Positions 17,922-26,235 of a stretch of DNA of 64,000 nt are shown piece by piece. The stretch is from assembly GCF_003062295.1 (NCBI RefSeq), contig NZ_PYCN01000008.1, forward strand, positions 1 to 64,000, written 5' to 3'. The notes under the pieces were generated by a model. The model saw only the letters and a list, made by a program, of their open reading frames with translations. It was not told the origin of the DNA and did no database searches. Each line of letters opens with the position of its first letter. Within the stretch, counting starts at the first letter, position 1. Both the position numbers and the translations under genes were made by a program. The stretch comes from Bradyrhizobium algeriense. Its GTDB lineage: Bacteria > Pseudomonadota > Alphaproteobacteria > Rhizobiales > Xanthobacteraceae.

Positions 17922-19307
17922 ATGTCTACCTTCGACAATCCATTCGATCCCGATCGCCGTCTTCGTGCCGGTGGCTGCAGTTGCGGCCAGCATGTCAGCG
18001 AGGCCGAACATGAACATGCGGCCTCGGCGCTGCGCTGCGAGCCCGCGCCGAGCGAGGACAAGCGCTACGAGGGCGTCGTCGCCTCCGCCGTGATGCGGGC
18101 GATGTTTCCCAGGGATGCCGCACGGCGCGCGTTCCTGAAATCGGTCGGCGCCTCGACCGCGCTGGCCGCGATCTCGCAATTCTTTCCGCTTCAGACCGCG
18201 ACCGAGGTTTTTGCGCAAGGCGGGGCGCCCGAGAAGAAGGACCTCAAGGTCGGCTTCATTCCGATCACCTGCGCGACGCCGATCATCATGGCAGCCCCGC
18301 TCGGCTTCTATTCCAAGCACGGCCTCAACGTCGAAGTGGTGAAGACCGCCGGCTGGGCGGTGATCCGCGACAAGACCATCAACAAGGAATACGACGCAGC
18401 CCACATGCTGGCGCCGATGCCGATCGCGATCTCGCTGGGGCTGGGCGCCAATGCGATCCCGTTCACGGTGCCGGCGATCGAGAACATCAACGGGCAGGGC
18501 ATCACGCTCGCCATGAAGCACAAGGACAAGCGCGATCCGAAGGACTGGAAGGGCATGAAGTTCGCCATTCCGTTCGACTATTCGATGCACAACTATTTGC
18601 TGCGCTATTACCTCGCCGAACACGGCCTCGATCCCGATACCGACGTGCAATTGCGCTCGGTGCCGCCGCCGGAAATGGTCGCCAACCTCCGCGCCGACAA
18701 CATCGACGGCTTCCTCGCGCCCGACAACATCTGCCAGCGTGCGATCTATGACGGCGTCGGCTTCATGCACATCCTGTCGAAGGAGATCTGGGACGGTCAT
18801 CCCTGCTGCAGCTTTGCCGCCAGCAAGGAATTCATTACCAGCTCGCCGAACAGCTTTGCGGCGCTGACGCGCGCGATCGTGGACGCAACCGCCTATGCGT
18901 CGAAAGCCGAAAACCGCAAGCAGATCGCGGAAGCGATCGCGCCGGCGAACTACATCAACGCGCCCGTCACCGTGCTGGAGCAGGTGTTGACCGGCACCTA
19001 TGCGGACGGCCTGGGCGGTGTGAAGACGGATGCCAAGCGTGTCGATTTCGATCCATTCCCCTGGCAGTCCTTTGCGGTGTGGATGCTGACCCAGATGAAG
19101 CGCTGGGGCCAGATCAAGGGCGACGTCGATTACAAGGCGGTGGCGGAACAGGTTTATCTCGCGACCGACACCGGCAAGGTCATGAAGGAGATGGGACTGA
19201 CACCGCCGACGACGTCGTACAAATCGTTCGCGGTGATGGGCAAGACGTTCGATCCGGCGAAGCCGGACGATTATCTCGCCAGCTTCAAGATCAGGAAGGC
19301 GTCGTGA
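17922..19307 (+). CDS. ABC transporter substrate-binding protein, NrtA/CmpA/CynA type
   Basis: 461 residues. Binds a small anion, most likely cyanate, in the periplasm for the ABC transporter encoded next. An unusual 65-residue N-terminal extension containing GGCSCGQHVSEAEHEHA precedes a twin-arginine signal (ARRAFLKSVGAS). The mature domain has KKDLKVGFIPITCATPIIMAAPLGFYSKHGL, IPFDYSMHNYLLRYY and PPPEMVANLRADNIDGFLAPDN, all NrtA-like. First gene of the operon with the permease, ATPase and cynS; preceded by a sigma-54 promoter. Cyanate specificity is inferred from cynS, since nitrate and bicarbonate binders share this fold. Confidence 0.87.
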   Translation: MSTFDNPFDPDRRLRAGGCSCGQHVSEAEHEHAASALRCEPAPSEDKRYEGVVASAVMRAMFPRDAARRAFLKSVGASTALAAISQFFPLQTATEVFAQGGAPEKKDLKVGFIPITCATPIIMAAPLGFYSKHGLNVEVVKTAGWAVIRDKTINKEYDAAHMLAPMPIAISLGLGANAIPFTVPAIENINGQGITLAMKHKDKRDPKDWKGMKFAIPFDYSMHNYLLRYYLAEHGLDPDTDVQLRSVPPPEMVANLRADNIDGFLAPDNICQRAIYDGVGFMHILSKEIWDGHPCCSFAASKEFITSSPNSFAALTRAIVDATAYASKAENRKQIAEAIAPANYINAPVTVLEQVLTGTYADGLGGVKTDAKRVDFDPFPWQSFAVWMLTQMKRWGQIKGDVDYKAVAEQVYLATDTGKVMKEMGLTPPTTSYKSFAVMGKTFDPAKPDDYLASFKIRKAS

Positions 19308-19335
19308 GGGGCGGGACGCAACTACATTTTCGGCT

Positions 19336-19480
19336 GTCGTCCCGGCGAACGCCGGGATCCCAGCGCGAGCGCAAATTGCGCTCGTCGCGGCGCCGTGCCG
19401 TCTCTTTCAGGCATGATGTCAGAGGCCTTCCTTCATTACTAGCGCCGCGGCGTATGGATCCCTGCGTTCGCAGGGACGAC
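19336..19480. repeat. Palindromic intergenic element inside the transporter operon
   Basis: The ends are inverted copies: GTCGTCCCGGCG...GGATCC at 19336 and GGATCCCTGCG...GGGACGAC at 19480, each itself a short hairpin (CCCGGCGAACGCCGGG; CCCTGCGTTCGCAGGG). About 145 bp, between the binding-protein and permease genes. It resembles small dispersed palindromes of Bradyrhizobium and could attenuate expression of the downstream genes relative to the abundant binding protein. Confidence 0.6.
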
Positions 19481-19500
19481 GTGCTGAGGGACTATCCCCG

Positions 19501-20340
19501 ATGACCTTCTCCCTTCGCTTCCGCGCAGCCGTGGTCTCGATCGTGCTGTTCGCCGCGTTTCTCGGCATCTGGCATCTCGCCACGCGCTCGACGGCCGCGA
19601 CCACCACCATGACGCCGGAATACGCCAAGCTGATGGGGCTGACGGCGACGCAAGGCAAGTCGGCGATGCCGGGTCCGCTCGATGTCGGCGCGAAATTGTG
19701 GGAGCATCTCAAGCAGCCGTTTTACGACAAGGGGCCGAACGACAAGGGCCTCGGTATCCAGCTCGGCTATTCCATCGGCCGCGTCGGCCTCGGCTATCTG
19801 CTGGCGGTGCTCGTCGCCATCCCGCTGGGCTTCCTGATCGGCATGTCGCCCTTGATCAGCAAGGCACTCGACCCGTTCATCCAGGTGCTGAAGCCGATCT
19901 CGCCGCTCGCCTGGATGCCTCTTGCGCTCTACACCATCAAGGATTCCTCGATCTCGGCGATTTTTGTCATTTTCATCTGCTCGGTGTGGCCGATGCTGCT
20001 CAACACCTCGTTCGGCGTCGCCGCGGTGCGCAAGGAATGGATCAACGTCGCGCGCACGCTGGAGGTCGGCACCATCAGGCGCGCCTTCACGGTGATCCTG
20101 CCGGCGGCCGCACCGACGATTCTCACCGGTATGCGGATTTCGATCGGCATCGCCTGGCTCGTCATCGTCGCGGCCGAGATGCTGGTCGGCGGCACCGGCA
20201 TTGGCTACTTCGTCTGGAACGAGTGGAACAACCTCTCGATCACCAATGTCATCATCGCGATCCTCCTGATCGGGATCGTCGGCATGCTGCTCGACCAGAT
20301 TCTGGCGCGCTTCACGCGCATGGTCACGTTCCCGGAATAG
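19501..20340 (+). CDS. ABC transporter permease, NrtB/CynB type
   Basis: 279 residues. An N-terminal hydrophobic segment (SIVLFAAFLGIWHLA) is followed by five or so membrane helices with the binding-protein-dependent transport (BPD_transp_1) EAA-type loop EWINVARTLEVGTIRRAFTVILPAA. The periplasmic loop after TM1 (TPEYAKLMGLTATQGKSAMPGPLDV) is characteristic of NrtB-like permeases. ATG 19501 follows the 190-base repeat-containing gap after the binding-protein gene. Stop is 5 bases before the ATPase start. Confidence 0.93.
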   Translation: MTFSLRFRAAVVSIVLFAAFLGIWHLATRSTAATTTMTPEYAKLMGLTATQGKSAMPGPLDVGAKLWEHLKQPFYDKGPNDKGLGIQLGYSIGRVGLGYLLAVLVAIPLGFLIGMSPLISKALDPFIQVLKPISPLAWMPLALYTIKDSSISAIFVIFICSVWPMLLNTSFGVAAVRKEWINVARTLEVGTIRRAFTVILPAAAPTILTGMRISIGIAWLVIVAAEMLVGGTGIGYFVWNEWNNLSITNVIIAILLIGIVGMLLDQILARFTRMVTFPE

Positions 20341-20345
20341 CTGTG

Positions 20346-21272
20346 ATGACCGACAAATTCATTTCCATCGAAGGCATCGCGCGGCGCTATCCCGGCGCGG
20401 ATGGCGATCAGACCGCCGTGTTCGAAGATCTCTGGCTGTCGATGAACCGCGGCGAGTTCGGCTGCGTGATCGGGCATTCCGGCTGCGGCAAGACCACGGT
20501 CTTGAACATCCTGGCCGGCCTCGACGAGCCGAGCGAGGGCGCGGTCATCGTCGACGGACAGGCCATTGAAGGCACCAGCCTCGACCGCGCGGTGATCTTC
20601 CAGAGCCACGCGCTGCTGCCGTGGCGCACCGTGCTCGGCAACGTCGCCTATGCAGTGACCTCGAAATGGCGCAAATGGGATCGCGCCAAGGTGAAGGCGC
20701 ATGCGCAGAAGTTCATCGATCTGGTCGGGCTGACCGGTTCCGAGCACAAGCGTCCGTCGGAACTCTCCGGCGGCATGAAGCAGCGCGTCGGCATTGCGCG
20801 GGCACTTTCGATCACGCCGAAAATCATGCTGATGGACGAGCCGTTCTCGGCACTCGATGCGCTGACGCGCGGCACGCTGCAGGACGAGGTGCGCCGCATC
20901 TGTCTCGAAACCGGACAAACCGCCTTCATGATCACCCATGACGTCGATGAGGCGATCTATCTCGCCGACAAGATTTTCCTGATGACCAACGGGCCCGGCG
21001 CTGTGCTGGCCGAGATCGTGGAAAATCCGCTGCCGAAGGATCGCGGCCGCATCGATCTGCACCGCCATCCCTACTACTACGCGCTGCGCAATCACATCGT
21101 CGACTTCCTGGTCAGCCGCAGCAAGACATTTGCGGCTGATGTGGCCAATCACGATCCGCGCAACGTGCCGGTGGTGCGGCCGGGCAAGCCGGAATTGGTA
21201 ATTGCCGCCGAGGCAGAGGATTCAATACAGGCGTCATGGCCGGGCTTGTCCCGGCCATCCACGTCTTCCTGA
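20346..21272 (+). CDS. ABC transporter ATP-binding protein, NrtD/CynD type
   Basis: 308 residues. Walker A GHSGCGKTT (about 43-51), Q-loop FQSHALLPW, signature LSGGMKQR (about 140), Walker B MLMDEPFSALDAL, H-loop THDVDEA. Drives the cytoplasmic side of the anion importer with the preceding permease. ATG 20346 lies 5 bases after the permease stop, consistent with translational coupling; the frame is open far upstream but inside the permease. The last 14 residues (QASWPGLSRPSTSS) are encoded by a palindromic intergenic repeat that has run into the gene end. Confidence 0.93.
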   Translation: MTDKFISIEGIARRYPGADGDQTAVFEDLWLSMNRGEFGCVIGHSGCGKTTVLNILAGLDEPSEGAVIVDGQAIEGTSLDRAVIFQSHALLPWRTVLGNVAYAVTSKWRKWDRAKVKAHAQKFIDLVGLTGSEHKRPSELSGGMKQRVGIARALSITPKIMLMDEPFSALDALTRGTLQDEVRRICLETGQTAFMITHDVDEAIYLADKIFLMTNGPGAVLAEIVENPLPKDRGRIDLHRHPYYYALRNHIVDFLVSRSKTFAADVANHDPRNVPVVRPGKPELVIAAEAEDSIQASWPGLSRPSTSS

Positions 21273-21338
21273 CAGCAAGCAAGACGTGGATGCCCGGGAC
21301 ATTTGAGTGAAGACGCGCTTCGCGCTTTTGCCCGGGCC
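21232..21338. repeat. Palindromic element overlapping the 3' end of the ATPase gene
   Basis: GTCATGGCCGGGCTTGTCCC is followed by GGCCATCCACGTCTT, then a second half AAGACGTGGATGCCCGGGAC, and ends near GCCCGGGC. Inner arms (CCACGTCTT/AAGACGTGG; GGCCGGG/CCCGGCC) make nested hairpins. About 107 bp. It supplies the last codons of the ATPase and the non-coding gap before cynS. Confidence 0.65.
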
Positions 21339-21364
21339 TGATTGAACCAAAGGAGAGACCATCC

Positions 21365-21853
21365 ATGAAACGCGAAGACCTCACCGAAAAGCTGCTCGAC
21401 ATCAAGCGCGAGAAGGGCTGGAGCTGGAAACATATCTGCGAAAAGATCGGCGGTTATTCGGAGGTGCTGATAACAGGCGCCGTTCTCGGCCAGATGAAAC
21501 TGACAAAGCCGCAGGCCGCCAATGCCGGTGAGTTGTTCGGGCTGTCGAAATCGGAAATCGCCATGCTCAACGAGGTGCCGATGCGCGGCACCGGAACGCC
21601 GATGCCGCCGACCGATCCCTTGATCTACCGTTTCTACGAACTGGTGATGGTCAACGGCCCGGCGTGGAAGGCGCTGATCGAGGAAGAATATGGCGACGGC
21701 ATCATGTCGGCGATCGACTTCGACATGGTGATGGAGCGCCTGCCCAATCCCAAGGGCGACCGCGTCAAGATCACGATGTCCGGAAAATTCCTGCCGTACA
21801 AATATTACGGCGCCAGCGGGAATGTGCCGGAGTATGGGTTCAAGGAGGGGTGA
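21365..21853 (+). CDS. cynS: Cyanate hydratase (cyanase)
   Basis: Converts cyanate and bicarbonate to two CO2 and ammonia in the cytoplasm, detoxifying cyanate and giving usable nitrogen. 162 residues, family length. The N-terminal helical domain (MKREDLTEKLLDIKREKGWS) and the catalytic C-terminal domain are present: YRFYELVMVNGPAWKALIEE carries Arg and Glu of the active site, and MSAIDFDMVM...GDRVKITMSGKFLPYKYY supplies the Ser-containing and dimer-swapped strands. RBS GGAGAGA upstream. Last gene of the sigma-54-controlled transporter operon. Confidence 0.97.
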   Translation: MKREDLTEKLLDIKREKGWSWKHICEKIGGYSEVLITGAVLGQMKLTKPQAANAGELFGLSKSEIAMLNEVPMRGTGTPMPPTDPLIYRFYELVMVNGPAWKALIEEEYGDGIMSAIDFDMVMERLPNPKGDRVKITMSGKFLPYKYYGASGNVPEYGFKEG

Positions 21854-21879
21854 CGTTAACGTCGCGTCGCGACGGTAAC

Positions 21880-21955
21880 GTCATTCCGGACGACGCGAAG
21901 CGGCGATCCGGAATCTCGAGATTCCGGGTTCGTGCTTCGCACGCCCCGGAATGAC
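21880..21955. repeat. Palindromic intergenic repeat, copy 1 of a 3-copy family
   Basis: 76 bp starting GTCATTCCGG and ending CCGGAATGAC, with the central palindrome CCGGAATCTCGAGATTCCGG. The same family is at 34265-34344 and 53004-53084, each between convergent genes or at a gene end. Here it follows cynS. Probably a REP/BIME-like element folding into a stable RNA hairpin. Confidence 0.8.
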
Positions 21956-21968
21956 GGCCCGAGGCGGA

Positions 21969-22781
21969 TCACCTGAACGCAGCCCTGACTTCCCCGATCG
22001 GTGCCATCTCGCGCACATAGGTGAACGCGCCCCGCTCCTTCATCTCGCGGGCGCATTTTAAGAACGCTGCAAGCGCGTAGCGCTCCATCGCGCCGCCGAC
22101 GCTGATGCGCTTGACGCCTGCGGCTGAGAGTTGATCGACCGTCAGCGTGGGGTCGGCAAAGCCCATCACATGGTTGAACGGCTTGCCGACCGATGACACC
22201 ACAGTGCGGATCGTGCCGATGTCATACAGGCCGGGCGAATACAGGACGTCCGCTCCAGCCGCCTCGAATGCCTGCAGCCGCTTGATGGTGTCGTCGACAT
22301 CCTTGCGGCCGTGCAGGAAATTCTCTGCCCGCGCCGTCAACGTGAACGGGAAGGGCAGCGCACGTGCGGCCTCGACCGCCGCCTGCACCCGCTCGACCGC
22401 AAGCGAAAAATCGTAGATCGGCTTCTTCGGATCGCCGGTAAAATCTTCGATCGAGCCGCCGACGACGCCGGCCTCTGCCGCACGCGCGATCGCTTTCGCC
22501 GCGGTCTTCGGATCGTCCGCGCCGCAATTCTCCAAATCGGCGTTGACGGGCAGGCCAGTGGCATCAGCGATCACCCGGCAGTTCTCGAGGATGGCATCGA
22601 GGCTGACGGTGGCGCTGCCGAGCGTATTGGCAACGCCGAGGCTCGTGGTCGCCAGCGCCTCGAACCCCATCGCGGCGAGCAGTTTTGCCGTGCCGGCGTC
22701 CCAGGGATTGGGAATGATGAAGGCGCCCGGGCGCGCATGCAGGGCGCGAAACGCTTCGGCTTTTTCCATCTGGGTTCGCAT
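21969..22781 (-). CDS. Isocitrate lyase/PEP mutase-superfamily enzyme
   Basis: 270 residues. The barrel has PGAFIIPNPWDAGTAKLLAAMGFEALATTS at the start, a metal-binding VNADLENCG, then GGSIEDFT, LTARAENF and GADVLYSPGL. These fit the PEP mutase/2-methylisocitrate lyase-like family rather than true isocitrate lyase (no KKCGH signature). The reaction is unknown: C-C or P-C bond cleavage of a small carboxylate. ATG 22781 has GGAG 8 bases upstream. Divergent from the LysR gene at 22901, which probably regulates it. Confidence 0.85.
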   Translation of the reverse strand: MRTQMEKAEAFRALHARPGAFIIPNPWDAGTAKLLAAMGFEALATTSLGVANTLGSATVSLDAILENCRVIADATGLPVNADLENCGADDPKTAAKAIARAAEAGVVGGSIEDFTGDPKKPIYDFSLAVERVQAAVEAARALPFPFTLTARAENFLHGRKDVDDTIKRLQAFEAAGADVLYSPGLYDIGTIRTVVSSVGKPFNHVMGFADPTLTVDQLSAAGVKRISVGGAMERYALAAFLKCAREMKERGAFTYVREMAPIGEVRAAFR

Positions 22782-22900
22782 CGGCAATCTCCGCTTGGTT
22801 TGTTGGCCGGTTCAGGCTGGCAGCGAAACTAGCGGGCTATCGCCCATCAGCCAAATTTGTTATTTCTCTATGCATCATCAGCTTTTTGCATGGAGGAAGC

Positions 22901-23821
22901 ATGGACAGCGATGCGCTTCTCACGTTCCTGACCGTTCACCGCCGCGGCGGTATTTCGAGCGCGGCGAAGGCGCTGCACCGTTCGCAGCCGGCGATCTCGC
23001 GGCGCATTGCATTGCTGGAGCAGGAGCTCGGCGTGCCGCTGTTCGAGCGGATCGCGGGACGCACGATGCTGAGCGATGCGGGGCGGGTGATGGTGCCGTA
23101 TGCCGAGCGCGCGGTCGCAGCCGCGCAGGACGCGGAGAATGCGGTTCGCGCGCTGGCGCGGCCGAATTCAGGGCCGATTGCGCTCGCGGTGGTCGGCACG
23201 CTGGCCGGCGGGCGGCTGTCGGCGATCTTAAAGCGCTTCGCGGCCGAGCACCCTGGGGTCGAATTGAGTTTACGCACCGCGACCAGCGCTGAGGTCAGCG
23301 ACATGATCCGGCGCGGCGAGGCGACCATCGGGCTGCGCTATGACCGCGACCGTTCGCGTGATCTCGACTGCGAATTGCTGTTGTCCGAACGACTGCTGGT
23401 GGTGTGTGCTCTGGATCATCCGCGTGCAGGGCGCCGTGTCGCAAAACTTGCAGAGCTGCGCGGCGAGCGCTGGATCGCGTTCCCTGTCGTGCCGGGACGG
23501 CGCGAGATCACGGCTGCACACGTCTTTGCGCTATTTCAGACCCACGGGCTGGGTGACGTCGACTGGACGCCGGTCGACAGCCTGACCGCGCAGAAGCGCC
23601 TGGTCGAAGCAGGCCTCGGCGTGGCGCTTCTGTCGGAGAGCAACGCTGCTGAGGAACTGCGACACGGCACGATTTCGACCATCGCCGTCCGCGATCTCAA
23701 GGCGAGCCACGACGTGGTAACAGTAACGCGCCGCGGCGGCTTTCTCAGCGCGGCGGCGCGGCGATTGCTGGAGATCGTGCGTGGGGAATATAAAAAGGCG
23801 CGAATGGCGAACGGCGAGTAG
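22901..23821 (+). CDS. LysR-family transcriptional regulator
   Basis: 306 residues. N-terminal winged HTH: LLTFLTVHRRGGISSAAKALHRSQPAISRRIALLEQELGVPLFER. The rest is the periplasmic-binding-like co-inducer domain. ATG 22901 is chosen over 22886 because GGAGG lies 8 bases upstream. Divergent from the PEP-mutase-like gene (119-base gap), its likely target. Confidence 0.93.
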   Translation: MDSDALLTFLTVHRRGGISSAAKALHRSQPAISRRIALLEQELGVPLFERIAGRTMLSDAGRVMVPYAERAVAAAQDAENAVRALARPNSGPIALAVVGTLAGGRLSAILKRFAAEHPGVELSLRTATSAEVSDMIRRGEATIGLRYDRDRSRDLDCELLLSERLLVVCALDHPRAGRRVAKLAELRGERWIAFPVVPGRREITAAHVFALFQTHGLGDVDWTPVDSLTAQKRLVEAGLGVALLSESNAAEELRHGTISTIAVRDLKASHDVVTVTRRGGFLSAAARRLLEIVRGEYKKARMANGE

Positions 23822-23862
23822 CAACTGGAGCTATTCGCTATTCGCCACTCCCTATTCGCTTG

Positions 23863-24186
23863 TCAGGTCCCCGCCTTCACCTGGGCGGCGGCCGCCGCCA
23901 TCAGCTCGTCCATCTTGACGCGCACCTCGGCAGCGGTGATGGCGACGCCCTTGGCGGTCAAATCCTTGACAACCTTGTTCTGGACGTCCTGGTCGCCGGC
24001 CTCCTCGAAATCGGCCGAAACCACTTCCTTGGCGTAGGCATTGGCGTCGTCGCCGGACATGCCGAGCTTCTCCGCTGCCCAAAGACCGAGCAGCTTGTTA
24101 CGGCGCACCTCGGCCTTGAACTTCTGCTCCTCGTCGAGGGCGAATTTCTTCTCAAAACCTTCCTCGCGCTTGTCGAAAGTGCTCAT
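23863..24186 (-). CDS. F1-ATPase inhibitory zeta subunit (DUF1476)
   Basis: 107 residues: MSTFDKREEGFEKKFALDEE at the N-terminus, then EVRRNKLLGLWAAEKLGMSG and a C-terminal helix. This is the alphaproteobacterial DUF1476 family, shown in Paracoccus to be a natural inhibitor of F1Fo-ATPase through its N-terminal helix. The gene lies between LysR and purC; a monocistronic unit reading away from purC. Confidence 0.9.
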   Translation of the reverse strand: MSTFDKREEGFEKKFALDEEQKFKAEVRRNKLLGLWAAEKLGMSGDDANAYAKEVVSADFEEAGDQDVQNKVVKDLTAKGVAITAAEVRVKMDELMAAAAAQVKAGT

Positions 24187-24504
24187 TCTTCGGTTCCAAT
24201 CCCCGGAAATGGTAAGCAGGGCCGCGTTGTCGCGGCCCGATCGCCTACCTAGATAGAGGGGGCGAATCGGTAAAACAACGGGCCGTTAGGCCGCAGGCAA
24301 TCGGGATAAGTTGGCCCCAATTGGGCCGGGTCGATTGTGCTGGATGGGCCAATCGGATAGGTTGCCATCAGGCGAGGTTCTTGTTCTGTTTCCGGTCGCT
24401 TTGTTCGGGACTTTCGCCTTCACGGCAGCTCCGTCGTGGTCGTAAACCCTTGTCATCCGGAGCACACCAATTTCATGGATTTCAACAAAACACGGTACAT
24501 CCCA
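24187..24504. other. Intergenic region upstream of purC
   Basis: A 318-base divergent region between the zeta-subunit gene and purC. No gene, tRNA or riboswitch-like fold was recognised. It must hold the promoters for both sides. An in-frame ATG at 24475 would add ten residues to PurC. Confidence 0.5.
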
Positions 24505-25272
24505 ATGAGCCGTCGACGCCGTATTTATGAAGGCAAGGCCAAGGTCCTGTATGAAGGCCCGGAGCCGGGAACCCTGATCCAGCACTTCAAGGATGATGCG
24601 ACCGCGTTCAATGCCAAGAAACACCAGGTGATCGAGGGCAAGGGCGTCCTCAACAACCGGATTTCGGAGTACCTGTTTCAGCACCTCAACGACATCGGGG
24701 TGCCGACCCATTTCATCCGCCGCCTCAACATGCGCGAGCAGTTGATTCGCGAGGTCGAGATCGTGCCGCTGGAGGTGGTGGTGCGGAACGTCGCCGCCGG
24801 TTCGCTGTCGCAGCGCCTCGGCATCGAGGAGGGCACCCAGCTACCGCGCTCGATCATCGAGTTCTATTACAAGAACGACCAGCTCAACGACCCCATGGTA
24901 TCGGAAGAGCACATCACCGCGTTCGGCTGGGCGACGCCGCAGGAAATCGACGACATCATGGCACTCGCCATCCGCGTCAACGACTTCCTGACCGGGCTGT
25001 TCCTGGGCATCGGCATCCGTCTGGTCGATTTCAAGATGGAATGCGGACGCCTGTTCGAAAACGAGATGATGCGGATCATCGTCGCCGACGAAATCTCGCC
25101 CGACTCATGCCGGCTGTGGGATATCAAGTCGAACGAGAAGCTCGACAAGGATCGTTTCCGCAGGGATCTCGGTGGGCTGCTGGAAGCCTATACCGAAGTG
25201 GCAAAGCGGCTGGGCATTCTGATGGAGAACGAGCGTCCGGCCGGTACCGGTCCGGTGCTGGTGAAGAGCTGA
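24505..25272 (+). CDS. purC: Phosphoribosylaminoimidazole-succinocarboxamide synthase (SAICAR synthetase)
   Basis: Ligates aspartate to CAIR using ATP in de novo purine synthesis. 255 residues starting MSRRRRIYEGKAKVLYEG, the canonical N-terminus with the ATP-contacting YEGKAK; the frame is open to an ATG at 24475. Other hallmarks: LNNRISEYLFQHL, VVVRNVAAGSL, LVDFKMECGR and DEISPDSCRLWD. First gene of purC-purS-purQ (10- and 11-base gaps). Confidence 0.96.
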   Translation: MSRRRRIYEGKAKVLYEGPEPGTLIQHFKDDATAFNAKKHQVIEGKGVLNNRISEYLFQHLNDIGVPTHFIRRLNMREQLIREVEIVPLEVVVRNVAAGSLSQRLGIEEGTQLPRSIIEFYYKNDQLNDPMVSEEHITAFGWATPQEIDDIMALAIRVNDFLTGLFLGIGIRLVDFKMECGRLFENEMMRIIVADEISPDSCRLWDIKSNEKLDKDRFRRDLGGLLEAYTEVAKRLGILMENERPAGTGPVLVKS

Positions 25273-25282
25273 GGTTGAGATC

Positions 25283-25522
25283 GTGAAGGCACGCGTTACC
25301 GTTACGTTGAAGTCCGGCATTCTCGATCCGCAGGGCAAGGCCATCGAAGGCGCGCTGAAATCGCTCGGCGTCGATGGCATTGCCAGCGTCCGCCAGGGCA
25401 AGGTGTTCGACATCGAACTGTCGGGCGCCGACAAAGCCAAGGCCGAGGCGGCATTGAAGGATGCCGCCGACAAGCTGCTGGCGAATACCGTGATCGAGAA
25501 TTACAGAGTCGAACTTCTCTAG
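25283..25522 (+). CDS. purS: FGAM synthase subunit PurS
   Basis: 79 residues, GTG start, beginning MKARVTVTLKSGILDPQGKA and ending VIENYRVELL, which match PurS exactly. The small PurS dimer bridges PurL and PurQ in the three-part FGAM synthase complex (ammonia channelled from glutamine to FGAR). The gene lies between purC and purQ; the partner purL is 6.5 kb away. Confidence 0.96.
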   Translation: MKARVTVTLKSGILDPQGKAIEGALKSLGVDGIASVRQGKVFDIELSGADKAKAEAALKDAADKLLANTVIENYRVELL

Positions 25523-25533
25523 GCGCGCCTCCC

Positions 25534-26235
25534 ATGAAATCAGCCGTCCTCGTCTTTCCCGGAATCAACCGCGAGCGCGACATGGCGCGGGCGCTGAAGC
25601 TCGCCTCCGGCCAGGAGGCGGCGATGGTGTGGCACGCCGAGACCGAGCTACCGAAGGGGACCGATCTCGTCGTCGTGCCCGGCGGCTTTTCCTATGGCGA
25701 TTACCTGCGCTGCGGCGCGATTGCCGCCCGCGCGCCTGTCATGGACGCGGTGCGCAAGTTTACCGCCGATGGCGGGCTCGTACTGGGCGTCTGCAACGGC
25801 TTTCAGATCCTGTGCGAAGCGGGCCTGCTGCCCGGCGTTCTGATGCGCAATTCACGGCTGAAATTCATCTGCAAGGACGTGCATCTGCGGGTCGAACGCT
25901 CGGATACGCCGTTCACGCGAGGCTACAATGCCGGCCAGGTCATTCGCGTGCCGGTCGCGCATGGCGAAGGCAATTACGAAGCCGACGAGGAGACGGTGAA
26001 GCGGCTGGAAGGCGAGGGGCGGGTGCTCTACCGCTACTGCTCCGCCGATGGTGTGGTCGACGAGGAATCCAACATCAACGGCGCCGCAGATTCGATCGCC
26101 GGCATCGTCAACGAGCGCGGCAATGTGCTCGGCATGATGCCGCATCCGGAGAACCACGTCGAAGACATCATGGGCTGCACCGACGGCCGCGGCCTGTTCG
26201 CCGGCCTCGTCGCGCATCTGGAAAAAGCGGCGTGA
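25534..26235 (+). CDS. purQ: FGAM synthase glutaminase subunit PurQ
   Basis: 233 residues, a class I glutamine amidotransferase. The nucleophile Cys is in GLVLGVCNGFQILCEAG and the His/Glu pair in GMMPHPENH. It provides ammonia for PurL. Third gene of the cluster; its TGA stop overlaps the GTG start of the next gene (GTGA). Confidence 0.96.
   Translation: MKSAVLVFPGINRERDMARALKLASGQEAAMVWHAETELPKGTDLVVVPGGFSYGDYLRCGAIAARAPVMDAVRKFTADGGLVLGVCNGFQILCEAGLLPGVLMRNSRLKFICKDVHLRVERSDTPFTRGYNAGQVIRVPVAHGEGNYEADEETVKRLEGEGRVLYRYCSADGVVDEESNINGAADSIAGIVNERGNVLGMMPHPENHVEDIMGCTDGRGLFAGLVAHLEKAA

Noticed and set aside
24187..24504. A purine riboswitch or PurR site before purC
   Set aside because: No conserved fold or motif could be seen by eye; not supportable without a covariance search.
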